Shown: positions 53,907 to 62,144 of the stretch, piece after piece
How the letters are laid out: each line of letters opens with the position of its first letter
Position numbering within the stretch: the first letter of the stretch is position 1
NCBI RefSeq assembly: GCF_000018605.1
Contig: NC_010003.1
Span: 1,278,501 to 1,342,500, forward strand
Reading direction: 5' to 3'
Source of the DNA: Petrotoga mobilis SJ95
GTDB lineage: Bacteria > Thermotogota > Thermotogae > Petrotogales > Petrotogaceae
DNA length: 64,000 nt
Notes under the pieces: model-generated
Seen by the model: only the letters and a program-made list of their open reading frames with translations
The model's database searches: none
What the model was told of the DNA's origin: nothing
Position numbers and translations under genes: made by a program

Positions 53907-55254
53907 ATCTCATACAACCGAATTCAAGTCCTCATGGCGGGACGAATATCTAAAATGGATTTGTGCCTTTGCAAATACCGATGGCGGAAGATTGCTTATC
54001 GGAGTTGATGATAATGGTAAGCCTGTTGGCGTCGAAGACTCTAAGAAATTACTTGAGGATTTACCCAATAAATTAAGAGATACCCTTGGCATTATACCAA
54101 GTGTCCGATTAGAAAAGGAAAACGGTAAGGAAATAATTATAATAGAAGTTGAGCATTCCTATGTACCAATTTCATATCATGGGAGATTTTATGTTAGAAG
54201 CGGAAGCACAATTCAGGAACTAAAAGGCAAGGACCTGACCAGGTTTCTAATATCCAACTCAGGCAAGCACTGGGAAGAGTATATTGAGGAAAATGCTTCT
54301 ATTGAGGATATAAATAATGAGACAATTGAAAAACTCAAACAAATCGCGATAAAAAGAATTCCACTTGTGAAAGATGAAAATGAGCCGATAAAGGTGCTTG
54401 AGAAATTAAATTTGATTAAAAATGGTAAATTAACAAGGGCTGCCCTTTTACTATTCGGTAAAAATCCAAAAAGATTCTGGACAAGCTCCTATATAAAAGT
54501 GGGTAAATTCTTAACGGATACTGATATTATAAGTTCTGATGATATTGAAGGAAATCTCTTTGAACAGGTTGAAAAAACAATGGAGTTATTGCGGACTAAA
54601 TATCTTATATCTGAAATAAGATTTGAAGGAATTTATCGTAAAGAAGAACTTGAATATCCAGAAGAAGCATTGAGAGAAGCCATAATTAATTCGGTTATAC
54701 ATAGAGATTATATCGGTCCACATACCCAGTTAAAAATTTATCCTGATAAAATAATTCTTTGGAATGTTGGCACACTTCCAAAAGAAATCAAGGTTGATGA
54801 ATTAAAGAAAAACCATTCATCTTATCCAAGAAATGAGTTATTGGCAGATGTATTTTTCAAAGCTGGACTAATAGAGGCTTGGGGCAGAGGAACAATAAAA
54901 ATTACAGATGAATGTAAAAAAGCTGGACTGCCAGAACCAGAATTTAAAGAAGAGTTTGGCGGTTTTGCAGTTTATTTCTATAAAGACATTTATACAGAAG
55001 ATAATTTAAGAAAAATGGGGTTAAATGAAAGGCAAATAAAAGCTGTAAAGTATGTAAAAGAAAAGGGAAAGATTACGAATAAGGAATATCAAGAGTTAAA
55101 CAAAACATCAAAACCAACAGCGACAAGGGATCTTCGCAATCTTGTTGATAAAGGAATAGTTATAATGCAGGGGGAAGCTAAAAGACAAATATATTATCAA
55201 TTGAGCCAAAAAAGAGCCAATAATGAGCCAATTGAGCCAAAAAAGAGCCAATAA
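53887..55254 (+). CDS. AlbA/Schlafen-domain ATP-binding transcriptional regulator-like protein
   Basis: A 455-residue protein. Residues 1-125 form the AlbA_2 (divergent AAA_4, Schlafen-like) domain: HTTEFKSSWRDEYLKWICAF, ANTDGGRLLIGVDDNGKPVGV, FYVRSGSTIQEL. Residues about 250-375 form a HATPase_c_4 domain: EEALREAIINSVIHRDY, IILWNVGTLP, EAWGRGTIKI. Residues about 385-440 form a winged helix (NERQIKAVKYVKEKGKITNK, KPTATRDLRNLVDKGIV). The C-terminal residues come from a 31-bp tandem repeat. A TTG at 53866 could add seven residues. It is the intact parent of the fragments at 59280 and 61154. Confidence 0.85.
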   Translation: MDLESVESHTTEFKSSWRDEYLKWICAFANTDGGRLLIGVDDNGKPVGVEDSKKLLEDLPNKLRDTLGIIPSVRLEKENGKEIIIIEVEHSYVPISYHGRFYVRSGSTIQELKGKDLTRFLISNSGKHWEEYIEENASIEDINNETIEKLKQIAIKRIPLVKDENEPIKVLEKLNLIKNGKLTRAALLLFGKNPKRFWTSSYIKVGKFLTDTDIISSDDIEGNLFEQVEKTMELLRTKYLISEIRFEGIYRKEELEYPEEALREAIINSVIHRDYIGPHTQLKIYPDKIILWNVGTLPKEIKVDELKKNHSSYPRNELLADVFFKAGLIEAWGRGTIKITDECKKAGLPEPEFKEEFGGFAVYFYKDIYTEDNLRKMGLNERQIKAVKYVKEKGKITNKEYQELNKTSKPTATRDLRNLVDKGIVIMQGEAKRQIYYQLSQKRANNEPIEPKKSQ

Positions 55255-55285
55255 TGAGCCAATTGAGCCAAAAAAGAGCCAATAG
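55196..55285 (+). repeat. 31-bp tandem repeat, three copies
   Basis: Unit TTGAGCCAAAAAAGAGCCAA followed by TAATGAGCCAA, starting at 55201, 55232 and 55263. The period of 31 is not a multiple of three, so it ends the reading frame. The same array has four copies at 59710-59825 and two at 61266-61320. Confidence 0.92.
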
Positions 55286-55293
55286 GCAAAAAT

Positions 55294-55335
55294 ATATCAC
55301 TCCTCATTGAAACAATCACAACAAAGGAGTGATAT
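55294..55335. terminator. Nuclease-module hairpin 1
   Basis: ATATCACTCCT/AGGAGTGATAT, perfect 11-bp stem with a 20-base loop, followed by T6 on the plus side and preceded by A-rich sequence. It ends both the AlbA-type gene and the converging nuclease gene. Confidence 0.8.
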
Positions 55336-55391
55336 TTTTTAAGAACAGAATTATAAACCTTATACTTGGCATTAGTATCAGCCTTCTACAA

Positions 55392-56225
55392 CTACTTCAG
55401 TATTCCTTTTAGTTCTTCTATAGTTATCTCTAACAAGTTATCTCCTATATAATCTATTGTCTTTTTGTCTGCTTCTCTTATCCTATCTTTTATTTCTTCG
55501 GTTAATCGTCTACCAAATCTTTTGTTTAATATTTTAATTGTCAATTCTTTTTCTCCTTCTTCAACGCCTTCTTCAAATAATGAAGTTCCGATCTTTGTCA
55601 TTCGTATCACCTCTTTCAGTTCGTTTATGTATTCATCCCTTACATAATTATCAGAGAACCCTAATAACGATCCTATTACCGCTTCTTTTTTGTCTTCATC
55701 TGGTATTTTGATCGCTAACTCAAAGACATCTTTTGTCACTTCTTCTTCACTTTTTTCGTTTCTCATCAAGGGCAAGAATACTAAATCCATTAGATCTTTA
55801 TCCGTTAGTTCTTCTTCTTTTTCTATCTTTTCTTTTATCTCTTCATACCTTTTTATTCCATCGTACTTTATCATGAATATTTGTTGTACTTTGTATTTAT
55901 TTGAACCCATGTCCAATTCACTTTCTGCACTTTCGTATTTTCCTGAGTACATTACCACCGTGTTTATCCTTCTTCTTTCTTTTTGGTATAACGCTATATC
56001 GTATTGTGCAAATCTTAGTAAGTCTGCTTTTTTCCATGTAGTTTGAAATTCTAAGTGTAACAGTGAGTTGTCTTCTAGTTCAAATACAAAATCCGGGTTT
56101 TGGTTTGATACGTTGATTACTGGTATGTCTATTGGTTTTACTGAAATTATCTTTGGAAAGTTGAGTTCATGATATTCAGCGGGTTCGTCTTTGTGAATGT
56201 CACCCGTTCTGTTTGTGTCTTTCAT
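55392..56225 (-). CDS. Rpn/YhgA-like PD-(D/E)XK nuclease with DUF4351 tail, copy 1
   Basis: A 277-residue protein of the recombination-promoting-nuclease/putative-transposase superfamily. The nuclease core is NPDFVFELEDNSLLHLEFQT (D...E-x-Q) and LLRFAQYDIALYQKER. The C-terminal DUF4351-type module is KILNKRFGRRLTEEIKDRIR with LLEITIEELKGILK. ATG at 56225 follows GAGGGGGG. Such proteins are thought to nick DNA and stimulate recombination; natural function is uncertain. Confidence 0.82.
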   Translation of the reverse strand: MKDTNRTGDIHKDEPAEYHELNFPKIISVKPIDIPVINVSNQNPDFVFELEDNSLLHLEFQTTWKKADLLRFAQYDIALYQKERRRINTVVMYSGKYESAESELDMGSNKYKVQQIFMIKYDGIKRYEEIKEKIEKEEELTDKDLMDLVFLPLMRNEKSEEEVTKDVFELAIKIPDEDKKEAVIGSLLGFSDNYVRDEYINELKEVIRMTKIGTSLFEEGVEEGEKELTIKILNKRFGRRLTEEIKDRIREADKKTIDYIGDNLLEITIEELKGILK

Positions 56226-56377
56226 TGTTTCCCCCCTCGATAGTTTGTTGAAGTATTTAAATTGCATCATATGTTTTTGAAAATCGCTTTAGATCTTAAA
56301 CATAAATACATTCATTCCAAACTATACCTCTTATTTCTCACGCTAAAACAATTAGACAACTTGTGTCAGATTTGTAA

Positions 56378-56605
56378 TTAGGCTCTTTTTACATCATTTC
56401 TTAATTCTTCAGTGTTGTAATTAAATAGCGAGATATCGAAACCACCCAATATTTCAATAAAAGCTCTCTTGGAAAGTTCTGCTAGTTGTGCAGCTTCTCC
56501 TAAGGATAACTTGCCTTCTTCATATAATTTTGAGGCTATCAACAATTTAATTTCTTTTTCATTTAAATCGATAAAATCTGGAAGATTTACAGATATAGTT
56601 TTCAT
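56378..56605 (-). CDS. UPF0175 family putative antitoxin
   Basis: A 75-residue protein. LPDFIDLNEKEIKLLIASKL, YEEGKLSLGEAAQLAELSKRAFIEILGG and ISLFNYNTEEL match UPF0175, which often pairs with a DUF3368 PIN-like toxin. No partner is found on either side. ATG at 56605 gives the family N-terminus; the frame upstream runs into repeat sequence. Confidence 0.82.
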   Translation of the reverse strand: MKTISVNLPDFIDLNEKEIKLLIASKLYEEGKLSLGEAAQLAELSKRAFIEILGGFDISLFNYNTEELRNDVKRA

Positions 56606-56652
56606 AAAAGGCTCTTCATATAATATTTCGCTCCCCACCCATAAGGATATAC

Positions 56653-56838
56653 TTATATACAGATATTATAACTCAAAAAACTTTCCTTAACTAAATCTAC
56701 CGTCGTCTTTTGATTGTTGCAGTTTGTGAACATTTTTCTCAAGCCATCCTTGGCAGCGTTAGGCTGTATAGGTGTACCTTTTGTTTCTTTAAATGGGGAA
56801 TGAACTATCTCAATGGGAGTGTATTTAATTTCCATCAT
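56653..56838 (-). pseudogene. TrmO (tRNA m6t6A methyltransferase) 5' fragment
   Basis: Begins with a good ribosome site and MMEIKYTPIEIVHSPFKETK then GTPIQPNAAKD, the TrmO N-terminus (31 residues). It then changes to unrelated GLRKMFTNCNNQKTTVDLVK and stops. TrmO proteins are normally far longer. The chimeric junction recurs at 59035-59145. Confidence 0.75.
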
Positions 56839-56911
56839 ACTTTTTGCTCCTTTCGAAATAATTTTATCACATCATGTTCTGTCATAACAGCCAATGTCAG
56901 GAGGCAAAAAA

Positions 56912-56953
56912 ATATCACTCCTCATTGAAACAATCACAACAAAGGAGTGATAT
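56912..56953. terminator. Nuclease-module hairpin 2
   Basis: Same ATATCACTCCT/AGGAGTGATAT stem with an identical loop to the 55294 copy, downstream of nuclease copy 2. Confidence 0.8.
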
Positions 56954-57014
56954 TTTTTAAAAGCAGAATTATATCTCGAATTCTTGAGATTGGTATAGAA
57001 TTACCCTTCTACAA

Positions 57015-58025
57015 CTACTTCAATATTTCTTTTAGGTCTTCTAATGTAATACTAAGAATATTTTTCTTTATTTGGTTTATGGTTTCTTCATTTGCATTTC
57101 TGATCTTTTCTTCTAAACTTTTATCAAAATCTTCTCCAAACCTTTGGTTTAGAATTTCTATGATTAATTCTCTTCTTTCTTCAAGTTTTCCTTCTACTTT
57201 TCCTTCCGCTTTACCTTCCAATTTAGCTTTTTCTCTGTCTCTTTTTGCTATCTCTTCTAATGTGTTAAACATTTTTGGCACCTCCATTTCTTTTAGCTCT
57301 TCGAACCTTTCTTTTATCTCTTCGTAATCTGTCCTCTTTCCGAACAGTTCTATGAATGCGTTTCTGTGTTTATTAAATTTCTCTTGTTCTTCTTCCGACA
57401 ATTTCAATAATATATCTTTATTTATAATCTTTAACAACTCTTCCGCGTTTTTTACCCTTACGTTTGGTTTGTCTGTTAATAAGATTACCCCTAGTGCCTT
57501 CTTCATGTTTATTATCGTTTCTTCTTTTATATTACTTAAATTTATTAGTTCATAATTTGCTTTTATTAAGTATTCTTCCATGTTTTTTATCTCTGTTATC
57601 TTCTCTTTTACATCCATTGGTGATGTCCATTTTGCTTTTCCATCGTAAAAGACCATCCCTATTATGACTGGTAGTTTGAATCCTTTTTGTTCTGATTCTT
57701 TTTTGTGACTATTCACATATTGTTCCCATATTCTTACTTTGTATGCCAACATCCTGAATGCCATCAATTGGTCAACTTTACTTTGATGCTCCAACAATAA
57801 GTATATGTATACATCTTGACCGTTTCTTTTTTCTATCTTATATAGTATGTCTGATCTTTTGATGGAGAAGTCTTTGCCTATTAGTTCAGTTTGTTCACGT
57901 TTTAAATCTGTTTCTTTTATTTGTTTTGTTGTCTCTTTTGGTAGAAAGGCTTTTAGGAAGTCATAGAATACGGTTCTGTCTTCAAATAATTCTTTGAATA
58001 TGGAGTCTTTTATTGGATTAGACAT
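57015..58025 (-). CDS. Rpn/YhgA-like PD-(D/E)XK nuclease, copy 2
   Basis: A 336-residue protein. The N-terminus SIFKELFEDRTVFYDFLKAF and the core SDILYKIEKR...YIYLLLEHQSKVD give the acidic residues of a PD-(D/E)XK site with Q in the third place (E-H-Q), as in YhgA-type proteins. VPKMFNTLEEIAKRDREKAK then EGKAEGKVEGKLEERR form a charged linker to the DUF4351 tail. ATG at 58025 was preferred; the frame above it is repeat-derived. A -10 box TATAAT lies near 58163-58168. Parent-like copy of the remnant at 19069-19375. Confidence 0.85.
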   Translation of the reverse strand: MSNPIKDSIFKELFEDRTVFYDFLKAFLPKETTKQIKETDLKREQTELIGKDFSIKRSDILYKIEKRNGQDVYIYLLLEHQSKVDQLMAFRMLAYKVRIWEQYVNSHKKESEQKGFKLPVIIGMVFYDGKAKWTSPMDVKEKITEIKNMEEYLIKANYELINLSNIKEETIINMKKALGVILLTDKPNVRVKNAEELLKIINKDILLKLSEEEQEKFNKHRNAFIELFGKRTDYEEIKERFEELKEMEVPKMFNTLEEIAKRDREKAKLEGKAEGKVEGKLEERRELIIEILNQRFGEDFDKSLEEKIRNANEETINQIKKNILSITLEDLKEILK

Positions 58026-58059
58026 AAGCTTCTCCTTTTGGTTTATTTTTTGTTTGTTT

Positions 58060-58310
58060 TTAGCGCCCTTCCCCCGCTCCCCGCCCACAAGGAAAAGATT
58101 CTTTTGTCCTTCACCCCGCTGACAGCCTATAAAATTGGTGAAGTGTTTTCTTTGTCAATTTAATTATACCATATGTTTTTGAAGGTGTAACCCACCCTTC
58201 TAAAGAAGTAGGAAAAGGGCTTCACCTAAAACAGCCCGCACATTTAAGGAAGAGACCTGCAGCTCCTTAGATCTCACTTCCTTACTATTAAGGAAGAGGG
58301 GAGGGTTTCG
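58060..58310 (-). repeat. GC-rich repeat units between nuclease-family genes
   Basis: GCGCCCTTCCCCCGCTCCCC (plus strand), CACCCCGCTGACAGCC and degraded GACCTGCAGCTCC and TTAAGGAAGAG palindromes. No gene is visible. Confidence 0.7.
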
Positions 58311-58321
58311 TCTACTTACAA

Positions 58322-58897
58322 CTACTTCAATAACTCTTTTAGTTCTTCTATAGTTATTTCAAATATATTGTCGATTATTTGGTTTACTCTTCCTTCTTCA
58401 GCTTCTTTTATCTTTTCTTTCATCTCTTTTGTAAAATCTTTTTCAAATCGTTTACTTAATAACTTTATAGCTATTTCTTTTCTTTCTTCAAGTTTTCCTT
58501 TTTTAATACCTTTTCTTTCGCCTTCGATTATTCCTTGTTTAAAACCTTCTCGTAAACCATCTAATTTAGCTATTCCACTGTCCATTATAACCATTTTTTC
58601 TAATATTTCAAATACATTGGAGATCTTAATTTTTTCTACATCCTCTATTGTCATTTTTAATAAATTATCTTCTATGTAGTTTATCGTTTCTTCATCCACT
58701 TTTCTTATCTCATCTTTTAACTCTTCGGTTAATTGGTTATTTTTTAATTCTTCGGTTAAATGGTTATCTAATGTTTTTTTTAGGCTTTTCATAATGAATT
58801 CAATAAATCTTTTTCTTTCTTCAAGTATCCCTTTTCTTTCACCTTCCAATCTAGCTTCTTCTCTTTCCCTTTTTGCTATCTCTTCTAATGTGTCCAT
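58322..58897 (-). CDS. Nuclease-less protein with two DUF4351-type modules, copy 1
   Basis: A 191-residue charged helical protein. It begins MDTLEEIAKREREEARLEGE, as the linker of the nuclease proteins does, then has a first module (about res 30-90) ending YIEDNLLKMTIEDVEKI, the link KISNVFEILEKMVIMD, and a second module (about 130-191) RFEKDFTKEMKEKIKEAEEG ending ITIEELKELLK. No PD-(D/E)XK core. The gene at 61513-62100 has the same plan. Confidence 0.7.
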   Translation of the reverse strand: MDTLEEIAKREREEARLEGERKGILEERKRFIEFIMKSLKKTLDNHLTEELKNNQLTEELKDEIRKVDEETINYIEDNLLKMTIEDVEKIKISNVFEILEKMVIMDSGIAKLDGLREGFKQGIIEGERKGIKKGKLEERKEIAIKLLSKRFEKDFTKEMKEKIKEAEEGRVNQIIDNIFEITIEELKELLK

Positions 58898-58929
58898 CTT
58901 GGCACCCCATTTCTTCTAACTCAAGTATA

Positions 58930-59010
58930 ATAAGTTTTATAGCGCCCCTTTGCCACGCTCCCCACCCTTCTAAGGAAGAAACCTCCTGTCCATTTAACCC
59001 AGCAGCTCGT
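58930..59010 (-). repeat. GC-rich repeat copy
   Basis: GCGCCCCTTTGCCACGCTCC (plus strand) then CCACCCTTCTAAGGAAG and a degraded second unit ending in CAGCAGCTCGTCCATAAGG. Confidence 0.7.
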
Positions 59011-59034
59011 CCATAAGGACGTACTTATATACAG

Positions 59035-59145
59035 ATATTATAACTCAAAAAACTTTCCTTAACTAAATCTACCGTCCTTTCAATTGTTGCAGTTTGTCAA
59101 CATTTTTCTCAAGCCATCCTTGGCAGCGTTAGACTGAATAGGTAC
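59035..59145 (-). pseudogene. Second copy of the chimeric TrmO remnant
   Basis: Reads PIQSNAAKDGLRKMLTNCNN and a stop, nearly identical over about 110 bases to 56653-56765, including the unrelated part after the junction. The 5' end of the TrmO fragment is missing. Confidence 0.7.
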
Positions 59146-59279
59146 CAATAATGTTGTTGCATATAAAGAAATTAATAAAAATTTAACAAAGTTATGATAT
59201 TTTATTTATGTTACTTTTTTGCATTTTTGAGAAAGTTAAGCAGACACTTTTTGGTAGAGAATCGCATAAATTATTCTTT

Positions 59280-59763
59280 TAAATTTAATGCCATCGAACT
59301 TAATAACTTATCACCTCGTTTAAAAGGTAGTGCACTTCGAAATGAATTGTTGGCAGATGTATTTTTCAAAGCTGGATTAATAGAGGCCTGGGGTAGAGGA
59401 ACCATAAAAATTATTGATGAATGTAAAAAAGCAGGATTACCGGAACCAGAATTTAAAGAGGAGTTTGGCGGTTTTGCAGTTTATTTCTATAAAGACATTT
59501 ATACAGAAGATAATTTAAGAAAAATTGGGTTAAATGAAAGGCAAATCAAGGCAGTAAAGTATGTAAAAGAAAAGGGAAAGATTACTAATAAGGAATATCA
59601 AGAGTTAAATAAAACATCAAAACCAACAGCGACAAGGGATCTTCGCAATCTTGTTGATAAAGGAATAGTTATAATGCAAGGGGAAGCTAAAAGAGAAATA
59701 TATTATCAATTGAGCCAAAAAAGAGCCAATAATGAGCCAATTGAGCCAAAAAAGAGCCAATAA
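59280..59763 (+). pseudogene. AlbA-type gene 3' fragment, copy 2
   Basis: From about RNELLADVFFKAGLIEAWGR onward it is nearly identical to residues 320-455 of the intact gene at 53887-55254, including the winged helix and the repeat-derived tail. The AlbA domain and most of the ATPase domain are missing. Upstream bases (59194-59280) are open but have no recognisable start of the family. Confidence 0.85.
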
Positions 59764-59826
59764 TGAGCCAATTGAGCCAAAAAAGAGCCAATAATGAGTC
59801 AATTGAGCCAAAAAAGAGCCGATAGG
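59705..59826 (+). repeat. 31-bp tandem repeat, four copies
   Basis: Units start at 59710, 59741, 59772 and 59803, with two single-base differences in the last one. Confidence 0.92.
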
Positions 59827-59914
59827 CAAATTTGACAGTTACAAAAACGTAAGAATTCTAAAACAGGCATGAATAAATGTTCTGTTCCGGCAATCAACGA
59901 CAGGACATAAAAAA

Positions 59915-59956
59915 ATATCACTCCTCATTGAAACAATCACAACTAAGGAGTGATAT
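59915..59956. terminator. Nuclease-module hairpin 3
   Basis: ATATCACTCCT/AGGAGTGATAT with a one-base change in the loop, between the AlbA-type fragment and nuclease copy 3. Confidence 0.8.
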
Positions 59957-60017
59957 TTTTTAAAAGCACAATTATATCTCAAATTCTTGAGATTGGTATA
60001 GAATTACCTTTCTACGA

Positions 60018-61013
60018 CTACTTTACTAAATCTTTTAGTTCTTCTATGGTTATCTCTAACAAGTTATCTCCTATATAATCTATCGTTTTTTCGTCTGCTT
60101 CTCTTATCCTATCTTTTATTTCTTCGGTTAATTGGTTACCGAATCTTTTGCTTAATATTCTAATTGCGAACTCTCTTTCTCCTTCAAGTTTTCCTTTCCT
60201 TTCACCTTCAATTTTCCCTTTTTCCATTCCTTCGTTTCTTAACTTTTCAGCTATTGTCATAACTATTTCACCCCTTCCAGGCATTATTTCTTTTTGTACT
60301 TTTAATATCTCCTCTATCGTTACATCTTCCCTTACGTTTAGTAAGTAGATCATACACTCTTCAAACCATTCATGTACCTGTTCTTTTGGTAGTTGTTTTA
60401 TGTATGCGAATACCCTTCTTAATCTTTCTTTAAATTCTTCTTTGGTCATTGCCGTTCCTGCTCTCATTGCTTCTATTGCAACTTTCATCGCTGTTAATCC
60501 TATTATCCTTTTTTTCCTTTTGATCGAGAAATCACATATTTCATATCGGTATGTAGGTAAGTATGTTTTTAGTTCATTTGGTAAATCTTCTATCCCTTGC
60601 ACCATATTTAATAAATTCGTTTCTACGTTCCAGATTTCTCTCCCATGGTATATTACCATCGGTATTATTATTGGTACCTTTTTTGTTTTGGGATCGTATT
60701 TTTCTTCCCAGATGCTCGTAATATATCTCAACAGTTGAAAGATTACTTTCCCTTCAATGTAGCTTTTGTGTTCCATCAGAATGTATATATAGCCATCTTG
60801 TCCTTTTATCTTTGTTTTATACAACATATCCGAGAGGCTTTCTCTTAGGTTTTCATCAACATGACTGTTGTTTTCAGGAATTAAATAATCTAGGTCTACT
60901 ATTTCTACAGCTTCTTGAGGTAAGTAATTTTGTAAGAAATCTCGAGCTATCTCTTTGTCACTGAAAATTAGTTTGAAGAATCGATCGTGAGGATTGTGCA
61001 CTAATTCATTCAT
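60018..61013 (-). CDS. Rpn/YhgA-like PD-(D/E)XK nuclease, copy 3
   Basis: A 331-residue protein with the most complete nuclease site of the three: NPHDRFFKLIFSDKEIARDF, LSDMLYKTKIKG with Asp, and IYILMEHKSYIEG with E-x-K. HGREIW and DLPNELKTYLPTYRYEICD are typical of YhgA-type nucleases. GKIEGERKGKLEGEREFAIR links to the DUF4351 tail ending LEITIEELKDLVK. TATAAT lies upstream near 61055. Confidence 0.88.
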   Translation of the reverse strand: MNELVHNPHDRFFKLIFSDKEIARDFLQNYLPQEAVEIVDLDYLIPENNSHVDENLRESLSDMLYKTKIKGQDGYIYILMEHKSYIEGKVIFQLLRYITSIWEEKYDPKTKKVPIIIPMVIYHGREIWNVETNLLNMVQGIEDLPNELKTYLPTYRYEICDFSIKRKKRIIGLTAMKVAIEAMRAGTAMTKEEFKERLRRVFAYIKQLPKEQVHEWFEECMIYLLNVREDVTIEEILKVQKEIMPGRGEIVMTIAEKLRNEGMEKGKIEGERKGKLEGEREFAIRILSKRFGNQLTEEIKDRIREADEKTIDYIGDNLLEITIEELKDLVK

Positions 61014-61077
61014 GTCTGGCCTCTCTTTTTTGTTAGATTTTGTTTGTCAATTTAATTATACCATATCTTTTTGAAGG

Positions 61078-61153
61078 TGTGTTATCTTATCATATAACTC
61101 TCGTATAATGAATTTTATAGCGTCCCTTTGCCTCGCAGTCCGTCCGCGTCCGT
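61078..61153 (-). repeat. Nuclease-gene upstream segment and GC-rich unit
   Basis: GGTGTGTTATCTTATCATAT then AACTCTC and TATAATGAATTTTATAGCG recur at 19392-19438 with one or two changes. The GC-rich unit (CCTCGCAGTCCGTCCGCGTC) is cut at 61153, where the AlbA-type fragment begins. Confidence 0.75.
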
Positions 61154-61320
61154 ATCAAGAGTTAAATAAAACATCAAAACCAACAGCGACAAGAGGCCTT
61201 CGCAATCTTGTTGAGAAAGGAATAGTTATAATTCAGGGGGAAGCTAAAAGACAAATATATTATCAATTGAGCCAAAAAAAAGCCAATAATGAGCCAATTG
61301 AGCCAAAAAAGAGCCAATAG
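61154..61320 (+). pseudogene. AlbA-type gene 3' fragment, copy 3
   Basis: Encodes only YQELNKTSKPTATRGLRNLV, then EKGIVIIQGEAKRQIYYQLS and the tandem-repeat tail, matching the last 60 residues of the gene at 53887. The left edge is a sharp junction with a GC-rich repeat. Confidence 0.85.
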
Positions 61321-61322
61321 GC
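61262..61322 (+). repeat. 31-bp tandem repeat, two copies
   Basis: Units start at 61266 and 61297. Confidence 0.9.
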
Positions 61323-61409
61323 AAATTTGACAGTTACAAAAACGTAAGAATTCTAAAACAGGCATGAATAAATATTTTGTCATAACAGCTAATGTCAGGA
61401 GGCAAAAAA

Positions 61410-61451
61410 ATATCACTCCTCATTGAAACAATCACAACAAAGGAGTGATAT
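61410..61451. terminator. Nuclease-module hairpin 4
   Basis: ATATCACTCCT/AGGAGTGATAT with a loop identical to the copies at 55294 and 56912. Confidence 0.8.
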
Positions 61452-61512
61452 TTTTTAAGAACAGAATTATATCTCGAATTCTTGAGATTGGTATAGAATT
61501 GCCTTTCTACAA

Positions 61513-62100
61513 CTACTTTACTAAATCTTTTAGTTCTTCTATGGTTATCTCTAACAAGTTATCCCCTATGTAATCTATCGTCTTTTCATCTGCTTCTCTT
61601 ATCTTAGCTTTTAACTCTTTAGTTAATCTTCTACCGAATCGTTTGCTTAGCAATCTAATTTCACATTCTTTTCTTTCTTCAAGTTTAGCTTTTTCAATGC
61701 CTTCTTCTTCGCCTTCGATTCTTCCTTTTTTAAAACCTTCTATTTTACCTTCTAATCTAGCCTTTTCTTTGCCCATTTTAATCATTTTTTCTAATGTGTC
61801 AAATACATTTGTGATCTTAATTTTTTCTAGTTCTTTTATTGTTATTTCTAATAAGTTGTTTTCTATGTTGCTTATCGTTTTTTCACCGGCTTTTCTTATC
61901 TCGTCTTTTAACTCTTCGTTCAACCGGTTACTGAATCTTTTACTTAATATTCTAATTACAAATTCCTTTCTTTCTCGAAGTTTTCCTATTTGAATACCTA
62001 CCATTTCGCCTTCAATTCTTCCTATGATTCTTCCTTCTTTCTCACCTTCCAATCTAGCTTCTTCTCTTTCCCTTTTTGATATTTCTTCTAATGTTTCCAT
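61513..62100 (-). CDS. Nuclease-less protein with two DUF4351-type modules, copy 2
   Basis: A 195-residue charged helical protein starting METLEEISKREREEARLEGE at 62100. The first module is RKEFVIRILSKRFSNRLNEE ending NIENNLLEITIKELEKI, then KITNVFDTLEKMIKMGKEKA, then the second module RKECEIRLLSKRFGRRLTKE ending LLEITIEELKDLVK. The frame above 62100 is repeat-derived. Same plan as 58322-58897, so the architecture has been kept in two copies. Confidence 0.7.
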   Translation of the reverse strand: METLEEISKREREEARLEGEKEGRIIGRIEGEMVGIQIGKLRERKEFVIRILSKRFSNRLNEELKDEIRKAGEKTISNIENNLLEITIKELEKIKITNVFDTLEKMIKMGKEKARLEGKIEGFKKGRIEGEEEGIEKAKLEERKECEIRLLSKRFGRRLTKELKAKIREADEKTIDYIGDNLLEITIEELKDLVK

Positions 62101-62144
62101 TCTTAACACCCCCATTTCTTCTAAATTAAGTATAATGAGCTTTA

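Noticed and set aside
56653-56838. Functional small protein gene
   Set aside because: Only the first 31 residues match TrmO; the rest is a chimeric tail seen again at 59035, so it is a remnant.
59617-59829. Hydrophobic open frame on the minus strand across the 31-bp array
   Set aside because: Its repeating WLFFGSIGSLLALFWLN residues are only the antisense reading of the tandem repeat; the plus-strand frame continues real homology.
55196-61322. CRISPR array
   Set aside because: The 31-bp units follow each other without spacers, so these are tandem repeats. No cas gene is in the window.
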